Part shown: in pieces, positions 42,993 to 50,973 of the stretch
Numbering within the stretch: the stretch's first letter is position 1
How the letters are laid out: the number at the start of each line of letters is the position of its first letter
Source: Actinomadura physcomitrii
GTDB lineage: Bacteria; Actinomycetota; Actinomycetes; Streptosporangiales; Streptosporangiaceae
Length of the DNA stretch: 64,000 nucleotides
Reading direction: 5' to 3'
Assembly (NCBI RefSeq): GCF_008923205.2
Contig: NZ_WBMS02000006.1
Location: forward strand, 62,001 to 126,000
Translations under genes and position numbers: made by a program
Notes under the pieces: model-generated
Seen by the model: the letters and a program-made list of their open reading frames with translations, nothing else
Told to the model about the DNA's origin: nothing
The model's database searches: none

Positions 42993-43024
42993 TAGAACGC
43001 GTTCTACCTAGGTGACCGGTCACC
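42993..43024. promoter_or_regulatory. Two tandem perfect 14-bp palindromes
   Basis: TAGAACGCGTTCTA (42993-43006) and GGTGACCGGTCACC (43011-43024) are each perfect palindromes, 4 bp apart; the junction ACCTAGGT is also palindromic. The first fits the TnnAACnnGTTnnA pattern of the KstR steroid-regulon repressor. They sit just after a promoter, as operators do. Confidence 0.6.
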
Positions 43025-43173
43025 GATGTCGAGTGGCGCGACGGTTTCCGGACACCGCTCCCCGACGCCGCGGTGCTCCCGACCGCCCACCCGACATGAG
43101 CGGATCGGGCGTCCCGGGTCGCGGATCCCCCCCGCCCCTCCGGGTGCAGGCGCGACGCCCGAACGTCCCCGAA

Positions 43174-43671
43174 ATGAGGGCTCCCTTGTCCCGCATCAAG
43201 AAGATCGCCGCCATGGTCTCCACGTCCGCCGCGGCCACCGCCATCGCCGTCGCCGCCACCGCCGCCCCCGCCCTGGCGTGGACGGCCGGCCCCTACACCG
43301 CCACCCTGTCCGGCAACATGACGATCGACGCGGGCACCGCAGTGACCTGCAGCGGATCCACCCTCAGCGGCGACCTCGCCGCCGACGGCTCGCTCACGGT
43401 CACGTCCGCGGGCATCTCCGGCTGCCCCGTCGGTGTCGAGCCGCAGGACCTGCCGTGGAGCGGCAGCCTGGGCGGCGGCAACGCCAGTATCAGCGGTTTC
43501 TCGGTCGAGGCCCTCGGCTGCACCTACGGCGGCACCATCAACGGCACCTACTCCGGCGGCGACACGCTCCCGGCCACCGTCACCTTCAGCAACCAGAAGG
43601 TCTCGGCGACGGGCGGGTTCTGCCTGGTGCAGTCCGTCACCCTCACGGCCACCTACGTCTTCTCCCAGTGA
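43174..43671 (+). CDS. Small secreted beta-rich protein, unknown
   Basis: 165 residues from ATG 43174; TTG 43186, with GAGGG 5 bp before it, is an equally good start. A signal peptide (basic SRIKK, hydrophobic core, cleavage after APALA) precedes a Gly/Ser/Thr-rich beta-strand domain with four cysteines (TCSGST, GCPVG, GCTYGG, GFCLVQ) likely to form two disulfides. No family recognised. It is followed by a strong hairpin terminator. Expressed outside the cell by inference. Confidence 0.72.
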   Translation: MRAPLSRIKKIAAMVSTSAAATAIAVAATAAPALAWTAGPYTATLSGNMTIDAGTAVTCSGSTLSGDLAADGSLTVTSAGISGCPVGVEPQDLPWSGSLGGGNASISGFSVEALGCTYGGTINGTYSGGDTLPATVTFSNQKVSATGGFCLVQSVTLTATYVFSQ

Positions 43672-43693
43672 CCGCCGAGAACTGACATCCCCG

Positions 43694-43724
43694 AGACCCG
43701 GGCGGCCCCGCGCCGCCCGGGTCT
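43694..43724 (+). terminator. Hairpin terminator after the secreted protein gene
   Basis: AGACCCGGGCGGC (43694-43706) pairs perfectly with GCCGCCCGGGTCT (43712-43724) around a 5-base loop, 22 bp after the stop codon. Confidence 0.7.
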
Positions 43725-43804
43725 TCCGCAAGCCTCTGCTTACACGGCGATCCGGCATTTTCGCCCGATATCATGCGCGAAACGCGGAAGCAGGGCGGGG
43801 GCGG

Positions 43805-44971
43805 ATGGCGGCCGAGGTTCTCGGGGGCAGGTACCGGCTGGACGAGCTGGTCGGCGCGGGCGGGATGGGGCAGGTCTGGCGAGCCTACGACCAGACACTG
43901 GACCGCGTTGTGGCGGTGAAGGTCATCGCCGGTCTCAACGCGGCGCCCGAGGCGGCCGCGCGGCTGCGGCGCGAGGCGCGGGCCGCGGCGAAGCTGACGG
44001 GCCCGCATGTGGCCGCCGTCCACGACTACGGCCGCGACGACACGGCGAACCGCGACTACATCGTCACCGAGTTCATCACCGGCACCGACCTCGGCAGGCG
44101 CGTCCGGGAGCACGGCCCGCAGGACCATGGCGACGTGGCCCGGTGGGGCGTGCAGATCTGCGACGCGCTCATCGAGGCGCACGAGGCGGGCGTCTACCAC
44201 CGCGACCTGAAACCGCAGAACATCATGCTGACGGCGCGCGGTGCGATCAAGCTGGTCGACTTCGGCATCGCCGCGTACGCGGAGGCCGCCGACTACACCC
44301 GGATCACCGCGTCCGGCGTCGTCATCGGCACGCCCGCCTACATGTCACCCGAGCAGGTCGAGGACCGGGACGTCGACCACCGCAGCGACCTGTACTCGCT
44401 CGGCTGCACGCTCTTCGAGCTGCTGACGGGCCGGCCGCCCTTCACCGGGAAGGTCGTCACCATCCTGCTCGACCACGTCCGAACGCCGCCGCCCGCACCG
44501 GGTTCGATCCGTGCCGGAATCCCGTACTTCTGGGACGACCTCGTCGGCATGCTTCTCGCGAAGGATCCCGACCGCCGGATTTCCAGCGCCAATGCCCGGA
44601 AGGTCCTCGAACTCATCGTCTCCGCCGCGCCTCTGCTTCCATCCGCCTCCGAGGCCGGGCTGACTTCGCAGAAGCAAGCTGCCGCGTCGGGCGAAGCGCT
44701 CGGGGGCGCGGCGAAGCCCGACCTCGCCCAGCAGGCGGGCGTACCGGAAACCGGCCAGGCCGGCGAGTACGTGACCGGCCGGGTCAAATGGTGGAACGAG
44801 GAGAAGGGCTACGGCTTCATCACGCCGGACGGCCCAGGGCCCGACGTGTTCGCGCACTACTCCAACATCCTCATGGACGGCTACCGCACGCTGAGCGACG
44901 GCCAGCGGGTCCGCTTCACGGTCGTCCAGATGAAGCGCGGCCCGGCCGCGGAGAACATCACGCCTCTCTGA
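43805..44971 (+). CDS. Ser/Thr protein kinase fused to a C-terminal cold-shock domain
   Basis: 388 residues. The kinase domain (1-275) is complete: GAGGMGQV (17-24), Lys39, HRDLKPQN (132-139), DFG (152-154), GTPAYMSPEQ (175-184). A polar linker (280-320) leads to a cold-shock domain (323-388): VTGRVKWWNEEKGYGFI, with RNP1 KGYGFI (334-339), RNP2 DVFAHY (347-352) and a QRVRFTVVQMKRGPAAENI end. There is no membrane helix. A nucleic-acid-binding domain on a Hanks kinase suggests the kinase acts on RNA-linked targets or is controlled by single-stranded nucleic acid. Both domains look intact and in one frame. Confidence 0.92.
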   Translation: MAAEVLGGRYRLDELVGAGGMGQVWRAYDQTLDRVVAVKVIAGLNAAPEAAARLRREARAAAKLTGPHVAAVHDYGRDDTANRDYIVTEFITGTDLGRRVREHGPQDHGDVARWGVQICDALIEAHEAGVYHRDLKPQNIMLTARGAIKLVDFGIAAYAEAADYTRITASGVVIGTPAYMSPEQVEDRDVDHRSDLYSLGCTLFELLTGRPPFTGKVVTILLDHVRTPPPAPGSIRAGIPYFWDDLVGMLLAKDPDRRISSANARKVLELIVSAAPLLPSASEAGLTSQKQAAASGEALGGAAKPDLAQQAGVPETGQAGEYVTGRVKWWNEEKGYGFITPDGPGPDVFAHYSNILMDGYRTLSDGQRVRFTVVQMKRGPAAENITPL

Positions 44972-44985
44972 CGGGGGACGTCAGG

Positions 44986-45011
44986 CGAGGCCGATCAGGC
45001 CGGGTTCGCCG
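44986..45011. repeat. 26-bp direct repeat, copy 1 (Nudix-derived)
   Basis: Identical to 47792-47817, which lies inside the intact Nudix gene and encodes EPGLIGLV on the minus strand. This copy directly abuts the end of the Nudix remnant at 45012, so it looks like a rearrangement scar. Confidence 0.7.
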
Positions 45012-45341
45012 TCACATGGTTCTGGTCCGTGCGAGCCACCTTCGCATGGAGGTCTTGTACTGCTCCGGCATGCGGAGGCGCTGAGCGTCTTCGAAGGGGA
45101 CGATGGAGAGGGCCTTGTGCTCGTGGGAACTGCGCGCCGTCTCCGTCCCTGAATAGTGTGCTCCGTACGTGACGATGAAGACGTGCCTCATCGGCGTGAT
45201 CTCATACACCCACGTGTCGATGATGGACTCGACCTTGACGGTGAGACCGAGCTCCTCTTGCACTTCCCGTTCGACACAGATTTCGGGGGCCTCGCCGATC
45301 TCCCGGCTCGGCGGACGGACCAGCGTCTTCTGAGGGGGCTG
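45012..45341 (-). pseudogene. Nudix hydrolase remnant lacking the N-terminal half
   Basis: The frame is open from 45341 to the stop at 45012. It reads PPSREIGEAPEICVEREVQ followed by EELGLTV, a Nudix box that keeps E-x7-RE-x2-EE but has lost the first Gly, then the normal C-terminal half (DTWVYEITPMRHVFIVTYGAH, EHKALSIVPFEDAQRLRMPE). No proper start codon or first beta-sheet remains; a GTG inside the box would give 83 residues. Probably inactive. Confidence 0.7.
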
Positions 45342-45449
45342 CTACCGGCATCGCTGGGTGGCGCGTTGGCCGGAGCGGCCGCGCCGGTCAACGACCGCGA
45401 GCCCCGACCGGCGGGCGGCCGAGGCTCGCGACGCCGCGCGCGGGGGCTG

Positions 45450-45653
45450 TCAGGCCAGGTCGTGCTCGCCGCCCTTGACCTCCCGCGCGAACACCCGCCA
45501 GGCCGCCGCATCGAACGCCAACTCCGGCCCCTCAGGATCCTTGCTGTCCCGCACCCCGACCACCGATGCAAGGTTGGCCACCTCGACGCAGTCACCGCCG
45601 CTATGGCCGCTGTAGCTGCTCTTGCGCCATCGCACGCTGGGCCTATGAGTCAT
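45450..45653 (-). CDS. DUF397-domain protein
   Basis: 67 residues, whole-length DUF397: VRWRKSSYSG, GDCVEVA, VGVRDSKDPEGP, LAFDAAAWRVF, VK. These small proteins are paired with XRE/DUF5753 regulators in actinobacteria and act with them, probably as antagonists or partners in development and antibiotic control. Its ATG overlaps the stop of the regulator gene (ATGA), so the two are co-translated. Confidence 0.95.
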   Translation of the reverse strand: MTHRPSVRWRKSSYSGHSGGDCVEVANLASVVGVRDSKDPEGPELAFDAAAWRVFAREVKGGEHDLA

Positions 45654-46447
45654 AGCTCCTCCAATATGGTCTTAATCAAGGTCCGCGACTCCTCGACGGG
45701 TAGCGCGTGGCCGCGGAGCAGGTCCCAGCGTACGACTTTGTCTCTGACCCTGGAAGGCTTCTCGATCAACAGGCCTTCGCCTGCCGACTCGGTGTATGCG
45801 AGGTCTGGTTCTTCATCAAATCCAAGTATTGTGAAGCTGCCCTCGAGCCCCGCATGATAGCCGGAGTTGTTTGGCACGACTTGAACCATGGTGTTGAGTC
45901 GTTCGGACGCCTTGATCAGCGAATTAAGTTGCTCACGCATGATCTCGGGGCTCCCGACCGTGCGCCGTAGCGCGGCCTCATCCAAAACCAGCCAGGCATG
46001 AGGCGTGTTCTCGCGCGTGAGAACGGACTGTCGCTCCATGCGTTGCGCCGTCAGCTCCGAAGCGTTTCCTCTGTCGGTCGTGGTAATGATGGCGCGCGTG
46101 TAGCTTTCGGTCTGGAAGAGACCGTTGACTAGCTGCCCGCAGAAGATGCGGTAGGACGTAGCCCTCTTCTCGTACTCCAAGTACTCCGCGAAGCCGGGCG
46201 GAAGGATGAACTGAACCTCGACCTTCTTGGCGAGCTTCCACAGGCGGTGGTAGTGGCCGTCCGTCTTGAAGTAGGTGTCGAGGTCTATGGCGCTCTGCTC
46301 GGATGCCTTGCGGCCGCTCTCCATCGTGCTGATCCATTGCGGCGTGCAGCCGAGCGCGTCAGCGAGTTCCTTGCCGGTGAGCTTCGCGTTCTCGCGCATG
46401 CGGCGGAGTTCTTCGCCGAAGAAGACGCGAGCTTGGTTCTCAGCCAT
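45650..46447 (-). CDS. XRE regulator with DUF5753 domain
   Basis: 265 residues. The N-terminal XRE HTH (about 10-60: FFGEELRRMRENAKLTGKELADALG, read in parts, WISTMESGRK) is followed by the DUF5753 domain (about 85-260), with IFCGQLVNGLFQTESYTRAI and VLDEAALRR. This is the usual partner of DUF397 proteins (Scr1/WhiJ-type modules). GC content is a little lower than in the neighbours. It is divergent from a three-gene small-protein operon across about 145 bp and may control it. Confidence 0.95.
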   Translation of the reverse strand: MAENQARVFFGEELRRMRENAKLTGKELADALGCTPQWISTMESGRKASEQSAIDLDTYFKTDGHYHRLWKLAKKVEVQFILPPGFAEYLEYEKRATSYRIFCGQLVNGLFQTESYTRAIITTTDRGNASELTAQRMERQSVLTRENTPHAWLVLDEAALRRTVGSPEIMREQLNSLIKASERLNTMVQVVPNNSGYHAGLEGSFTILGFDEEPDLAYTESAGEGLLIEKPSRVRDKVVRWDLLRGHALPVEESRTLIKTILEEL

Positions 46448-46593
46448 GAGGGCCTCCGAGGGGTAACCAGGCGGCTTGATTGAGTTGATCTCGCTCCGCT
46501 TGACCGGGGGTGTCCTGCGGTTACTACCGGACCATAACTCACGGTGTGAATGTGGTCACAGCATTTCGTCAACTCCGACACGAGGTTTCTTGG

Positions 46594-46848
46594 ATGAGTT
46601 GCAGGACGATAGTGGCCGATTCACCGAAAAACGGGCACATGCCGTTCGGGCCGGGCTGGTACGGCGAGGCCATGGGCAACGGATTCGTGGCGCGTCGCCT
46701 CGACCGCCTGACCGACTACCAACTGCTCAACGGCTGCCTGCCGGAGGTGCAGGCCCTTGACGAGGGCGAACTCTGGCTGCTCTGCGACGCCCAGACGCGT
46801 CTCGCCGAGAGGATCGCGCTCGCCGAGTCCATCCGGAGGCAGCCGTGA
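46594..46848 (+). CDS. Small conserved-looking hypothetical protein
   Basis: 84 residues from ATG 46594 (GAGG 10 bp upstream); a start at ATG 46639 would give 69 residues. It contains MPFGPGWYGEAMGNGFVARR and a helical tail LWLLCDAQTRLAERIALAE. No family recognised. First of three genes joined by 4-bp and 3-bp overlaps, facing away from the XRE regulator. Confidence 0.6.
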   Translation: MSCRTIVADSPKNGHMPFGPGWYGEAMGNGFVARRLDRLTDYQLLNGCLPEVQALDEGELWLLCDAQTRLAERIALAESIRRQP

Positions 46849-47159
46849 GCATCTCCGACCACCACGAGCACACCGCGGGCGTCGAGTCGTACGTACGACT
46901 CCAGGCCCTCGCTATGCACCTCAAGGCACACGGCTTCGCGGTCGAGACCGTGGCCGGCGGTCTGATCGTCCGGAACATGTCCAGGGCCGGGTGCTGCGCC
47001 AATCAGAAGACGGCCGGCGACACGATCACCTGCCGTCCGTACCAGGCGGACAGCGGGCGCTACTGGTACTTCACGTCCTGGCAGCAGCCGATCGCCGAGA
47101 CCGAGCGCATCACCGACGCCCTGGTGATGATCAAGGGATACCTGGGAGCCCCCGATTGA
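46845..47159 (+). CDS. Hypothetical protein, second gene of small operon
   Basis: 104 residues from GTG 46845 (GTGA overlap with the previous stop). It has a VESYVRLQALAMHLKAHGF helix, a beta segment around residues 33-45 and CRPYQADSGRYWYFTSWQQP. One CC pair at about 49-50. No known domain. Often such proteins occur near XRE/DUF397 modules in actinobacteria, but I cannot name it. Confidence 0.65.
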   Translation: MSISDHHEHTAGVESYVRLQALAMHLKAHGFAVETVAGGLIVRNMSRAGCCANQKTAGDTITCRPYQADSGRYWYFTSWQQPIAETERITDALVMIKGYLGAPD

Positions 47160-47356
47160 AGGCCCCCCGCCCCGGGACCTGGTGTCCCGACCCGGCTGCC
47201 TATCTGGCCGCACTGAGAGCGGAATTCCCGTCCTGGGGGATCATCGCCGACCCGGAACGCCCGATCTGGATGGCCGTGCGTGGCAGCGGCCTGTTCGTCA
47301 GAGCGACCGATGGCTTCACTCTCCGCCAGCGCCTCCTGGAGATATCCCGGCGATGA
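47156..47356 (+). CDS. Hypothetical protein, third gene of small operon
   Basis: 66 residues from TTG 47156, which overlaps the previous stop (TTGA). It reads KAPRPGTWCPDPAAYLAALR then EFPSWGIIADPERPIWMAV and FVRATDGFTLRQRLLEI. The well-formed overlap and sensible composition support coding despite the rare start. No family recognised. It converges with the Nudix gene. Confidence 0.6.
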   Translation: MKAPRPGTWCPDPAAYLAALRAEFPSWGIIADPERPIWMAVRGSGLFVRATDGFTLRQRLLEISRR

Positions 47357-47369
47357 CCCCGGCCCGTCG

Positions 47370-47960
47370 TCAGGCGAGCGAGCGGAGGCGGGCGCGCATC
47401 AGGAGGCAGCACGTCGCGGAGTGCGTGATCGTGCCGTCGAGGGCCATCTCCAGCGCCTCGTCGAACCGCATGACCAGCGGCTCGATGTGCTCGGTCGGTT
47501 CCGGTGCGGCCTCGCCCTCGGTCAGGTCGCGGGCGATGAACAGGTGGTTGCGGCACCGGACGATGGCCGTGAACGGGTCGACGTGGCCGCAGTCGATCCA
47601 TTCGCGCGCGGTCAGCCCGAGTTCCTCCGCGAGCTCGCGCCTGGCCGCCGCGACCGGTGCCTCGCCGTCGTCGAGGCCGCCGCTGACCAGCTCGATCGAC
47701 GGTCCGCCCAGCCCGTACTTGTACTCGCGGACCAGGAACACCCGGCCGTCCGCCGCGATCGGCAGGATCGTGACGCCGTCCGTCATCGTGACGAGGCCGA
47801 TCAGGCCGGGTTCGCCGGACGTGTGGATCACGCGGTCCTCGCGGACGGAGATCCACGGATTCTCGTACACGGCGCGGGACGAGACGACCTCGGGCGCCGG
47901 ATGCTCGATCACGTCAAGGACCCCCTCGCCCGTACCATGCTCGCCGTTGCGCGGGCGCAT
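47370..47960 (-). CDS. Nudix hydrolase (ADP-ribose pyrophosphatase-like)
   Basis: 196 residues. The Nudix box is complete: GGLDDGEAPVAAARRELAEE then LGL (about 93-115), with the preceding substrate loop FLVREYKYG typical of ADP-ribose/NDP-sugar pyrophosphatases. The C-terminal helix (EALEMALDGTITHSATCCLL) fits the family. It hydrolyses nucleoside-diphosphate-linked substrates in the cytosol. It carries the second copy of the 26-bp repeat found at 44986. Confidence 0.92.
   Translation of the reverse strand: MRPRNGEHGTGEGVLDVIEHPAPEVVSSRAVYENPWISVREDRVIHTSGEPGLIGLVTMTDGVTILPIAADGRVFLVREYKYGLGGPSIELVSGGLDDGEAPVAAARRELAEELGLTAREWIDCGHVDPFTAIVRCRNHLFIARDLTEGEAAPEPTEHIEPLVMRFDEALEMALDGTITHSATCCLLMRARLRSLA
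47792..47817. repeat. 26-bp direct repeat, copy 2 (inside the Nudix gene)
   Basis: Exact match to 44986-45011. Here it is normal coding sequence of the Nudix gene, so this is the parent copy. Confidence 0.7.
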
Positions 47961-48205
47961 CGCAGGGGGCAGTCCACTACCGGCCTGCTCGCCGATGGTC
48001 CCGGCGCCGATCGGGCCGGTGGTGGGGGTGGTGCATACGGGCCCAAAGGTGCCCGGTTTTCGGTATGGCCGGAACGCGGGAGTTTTATTGTATTCTTTGT
48101 CAATACTTGCGAATGTGACTGCCGGGACAGTAGTTTCTTCGGGCGAGTGAGCGCAAGGCCGGGGCTGGCGTGCGGTCCGGCTCGGGTCTGATCGGCTGGG
48201 GAGTC

Positions 48206-49459
48206 ATGAAGAAGCGAACCGACAGGAAGATCGCCATCGCCGGGACGGCGGCGGCGGCCGTGATCCTGCCCGCCGTCATGGTCGGGCTCGCGCAGGCCGG
48301 GGTCGGGGTGCCGAAGGGCAAGCCGCAGTCCGCCGGCAACGCGCAGCCGATCCCCTCCTTCGGGCCGCCGACCCAGCCGTCGCAGGTCACCGGGTCGCCC
48401 TCGCCGAGCACCTCGCCGTCCAAGCCGATCAAGGTCCCGGACGTCCCGCTCGCCAAGGGCGAGAACCCCTTCGGCACCGGCGGCTCGCCCGCCTCGAACG
48501 ACCCCGACAAGAACACCGGCTCGCACGGCGAGAAGCCGCACCTGCCCCCCGGCACCGGCGACGGCAAGTACGCCAAGGCCCCCGACGGCGCGACCATCAC
48601 CGCGGTGAAGAAGGTCAACGCGCAGGAGTTCGACGTCAGCATCGCCTCCCCGGCGCTCGGCGCGGTCGTGCAGACGCGGGTGTTCGTCCCCAAGGGCTGG
48701 AAGGCGAGCGGCACCGCGACCTACCCGGTCGTGTACGCCTACCACGGCGGCAACAACAAGTACACGTCCTGGAGCCACGACGGCCACATCGAGAACGTCG
48801 CGAAGAACTACAACGCGATGGTCGTCATGCCCGAAGGCGGCTCGAACGGCTCGTACAGCAACTGGTGGAACGGCGGCAAGGGCGGCATCCCGGAATGGGA
48901 GAGCTTCCACATCTCCGAGGTCATCCCGCTGATGGAGCACAATTTCCACGCCGGATCCTCGCGCGCCGCGGTCGGCCTGTCGTCCGGCGGGCAGGGCTCC
49001 ATCACCTACGCCGAGCGCCACCAGGGGATGTTCAAGTACGCCGCGGCCTACAGCGGCCCCCTCAACATCAGCGCGCCCGGCATGCCCGCGGTGCTGACGG
49101 TGATGAACAACACCACCGCGATCTGGGGCGACCCGATCCTGAACCGGTCGAACTGGGAATCCCACGACGCGACCGCCAACGTCGGCAAGCTCAAGGGCAT
49201 CGGCGTGTACGTCTCGTCCGGCAACGGCAAGCCCGGCCCCTACGACGACCCCAACACGCCTCCCGGCAACGCGGGACGGGTCGGCGAGGACCTCGCCGGG
49301 CAGATGAACGTCAACTTCGTGAACGCCGCGAAGCGGGCCGGCGTCCCCGTCACCGCCCACCTGTACGGGCCGGGCATGCACAACTGGAAGTACTGGCGCC
49401 GCGAGGTGGACCTCAGCTGGCCCACCATCATGGCGGCGATCGGCGCCAAGAAGATCTGA
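48206..49459 (+). CDS. Secreted alpha/beta-hydrolase esterase with Pro/Ser-rich linker
   Basis: 417 residues from ATG 48206. A signal peptide (1-31) is followed by a long Pro/Ser/Gly linker (32-135) and an esterase domain (140-417) with YAYHGGNNKYTSW, VVMPEGGSNGSYSNWWN, nucleophile in GLSSGG and the late His in GPGMHNWKYW. It is related to the esterase at 37769, which lacks the linker. The linker suggests attachment to or passage through the wall. An AT-richer stretch at 48080-48130 is the likely promoter region. Confidence 0.88.
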   Translation: MKKRTDRKIAIAGTAAAAVILPAVMVGLAQAGVGVPKGKPQSAGNAQPIPSFGPPTQPSQVTGSPSPSTSPSKPIKVPDVPLAKGENPFGTGGSPASNDPDKNTGSHGEKPHLPPGTGDGKYAKAPDGATITAVKKVNAQEFDVSIASPALGAVVQTRVFVPKGWKASGTATYPVVYAYHGGNNKYTSWSHDGHIENVAKNYNAMVVMPEGGSNGSYSNWWNGGKGGIPEWESFHISEVIPLMEHNFHAGSSRAAVGLSSGGQGSITYAERHQGMFKYAAAYSGPLNISAPGMPAVLTVMNNTTAIWGDPILNRSNWESHDATANVGKLKGIGVYVSSGNGKPGPYDDPNTPPGNAGRVGEDLAGQMNVNFVNAAKRAGVPVTAHLYGPGMHNWKYWRREVDLSWPTIMAAIGAKKI

Positions 49460-49489
49460 TCGCGTGGGGCCCGCCCGGGCCGCGGTAGC

Positions 49490-50056
49490 GTGGCGCGGGT
49501 GAAGGGGTTGGCGCGGCGCGAGTTCCAGCTCGTGCTGTTGCGCCGGATGGCGGACTACCAGCCCGGCCTCGTCGAGGACGCGGTGCGCGCGCTGGACGGC
49601 ACGCGCACCGAGATGCGCGAGGTCAACGCGCGCTGGCAGCGGATCCTGCGGTCCCGGACGTTCCCGCGCGGGCGGCGCCGCTACGAGGCGGTCCTCGGCC
49701 CGCCGGCGGACGCCGGTGAGCGGCGCGTCGGCGACGTCGTGTGCGAGGTGGCGTCGTGGCCGCCGTTCCCGCTGTGGCCCGGCCTCCGGTTCGAGATCAC
49801 GATGGCGCCGGACGGGTCGGTCGCGCAGGAGTGGCTCGTCCGGGACCCGGGATCGCCGGTGCCGGCGCTGCGCACCGTCGACGACCTCGTCCCGTGGAGC
49901 TGCGTCGTCGGCGACCTCGCCGCCCGCTGGGACGGGCTCGCGCACCAGGACGGCGACGCGCCGAGCCGCTGGCACGTCGGCTTCACCGCGCCCGACGGAT
50001 CGTCCTATGTGGCGCATTTCGTGTGGGGTCTGCTGCAGGACGTGGTGAGCGTCTAA
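49490..50056 (+). CDS. Conserved-looking hypothetical protein
   Basis: 188 residues from GTG 49490; GTG 49499 is also possible. An Arg-rich helical N-terminus (FQLVLLRRMADYQPGLVEDAV) is followed by a beta-rich half with several tryptophans (WPPFPLWPGLRFEI, VPWSCVVGDLAARWDGL, RWHVGFTAPDG). No signal or membrane segment. I do not recognise the family. Confidence 0.65.
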   Translation: MARVKGLARREFQLVLLRRMADYQPGLVEDAVRALDGTRTEMREVNARWQRILRSRTFPRGRRRYEAVLGPPADAGERRVGDVVCEVASWPPFPLWPGLRFEITMAPDGSVAQEWLVRDPGSPVPALRTVDDLVPWSCVVGDLAARWDGLAHQDGDAPSRWHVGFTAPDGSSYVAHFVWGLLQDVVSV

Positions 50057-50173
50057 AGTCGCCGGGTTGGCGCAATTTTGGGTGGTTGTTGGGGTATTCC
50101 GGCGTTGCCGCGTCCGCGACGATGGCATTTCCGCCCATAGCGTGGTGGGCATGTGCGCTCAGAAGGCCGGCCC

Positions 50174-50971
50174 ATGCCGGAGGTGACCGGACACGCGCCC
50201 GGACGACCGTCCTGGGCGGAACTCGCGAGCCCCGACGCGAAGGCGTCCCGAGAGTTCTACGGCAGCCTGTTCGGGTGGTCCTGCTACACGCTGACCGTCC
50301 CGGAGTACGGCGACTACGACGTCTTCACGCAGGGCGGCGTCCAGGGGCCGGAGGTCGCCGGGATGCAGCAGCTCGCCGACGACGCGCAGCCGCCGTCCTG
50401 GTCGGTGTACTTCGACACCGATGACATCCAGGCCTCGATCGACGCGGTCAGGGCCGAGGGCGGGCACGAGCTGATGCAGCCCGTCCGCATCGCCGACCTC
50501 GGCGAGATGGCGCTGTGCGTCGACCCGGAGGGCGCCGGCTTCGCGCTCTGGGTGCCGGGCCGCCTCAAGGGCGCGGGCGTCGTCGACGAGCCGGGCGCGA
50601 TGTGCTGGGTGGAGCTGGCCTGCCACGACGTCGGCCAGGCGCGCCGCTTCTACGGCAAGGTCTTCGGCTGGCAGGCGGCCGAGCGCCGGTACTACTCGCC
50701 GTACACGAACCTGAAACTGGGGGACCGGTCGTTCGGCGGCATCGTCGACCTCGACCATCTCCGCGAGAACGGGTACGAGGCCGAGCCGCACTGGATTCCG
50801 TACTTCTGGGTCGGCGACTGCGACGCCATCGCGGCCAGGACGGCCGAGCTCGGCGGCCGCGTCCTCCTCCCGCCCACCGACATCCAGCCGGGCCGGTACT
50901 CGGTGCTGGCCGATCCCGCCGGCGCCCGGCTGGCCGTGATCGCGCCGGGCGGCGGCCCACCGGAGGCCTGA
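50174..50971 (+). CDS. Two-domain VOC (glyoxalase-fold) protein, first of a pair
   Basis: 265 residues with two VOC repeats (about 10-125 and 140-262). Each has the SPDxxxSREFYGxLFGW-type start and PGR(Y/F)xVLxDPxGAxLAVI-type end. Metal ligands are not obvious in either half. Related proteins are annotated as glyoxalase/bleomycin-resistance-like or 27 kDa antigen-type; the substrate is unknown. It is followed 2 bp later by a close paralogue on the same strand. Confidence 0.88.
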   Translation: MPEVTGHAPGRPSWAELASPDAKASREFYGSLFGWSCYTLTVPEYGDYDVFTQGGVQGPEVAGMQQLADDAQPPSWSVYFDTDDIQASIDAVRAEGGHELMQPVRIADLGEMALCVDPEGAGFALWVPGRLKGAGVVDEPGAMCWVELACHDVGQARRFYGKVFGWQAAERRYYSPYTNLKLGDRSFGGIVDLDHLRENGYEAEPHWIPYFWVGDCDAIAARTAELGGRVLLPPTDIQPGRYSVLADPAGARLAVIAPGGGPPEA

Positions 50972-50973
50972 CG

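Larger units (their letters stand above)
42206..43015 (+). pseudogene. Truncated F420-type LLM-class oxidoreductase (5' part only)
   Basis: From ATG 42206 the protein is a clear LLM-class oxidoreductase: MEFGYTLLCEQTPPK, AGFDYSVISDHYFPW, HPAVVAQKAATVGIL, GRFTLGLGAGENLNEH. The homology ends near residue 195 (HADLLISDQPVGDV, about 42793), while family members run to about 310. After that the same frame is Arg-rich junk to 43015. Another frame reads a protein-kinase N-terminus straight after the break. The C-terminal third, with part of the F420 pocket, is lost, so it is presumably inactive. Confidence 0.8.

Noticed and set aside
50174..50971. Bleomycin-resistance determinant
   Set aside because: Only the VOC fold is shared; two-domain tandem copies of this kind are common housekeeping or unknown proteins in actinobacteria.
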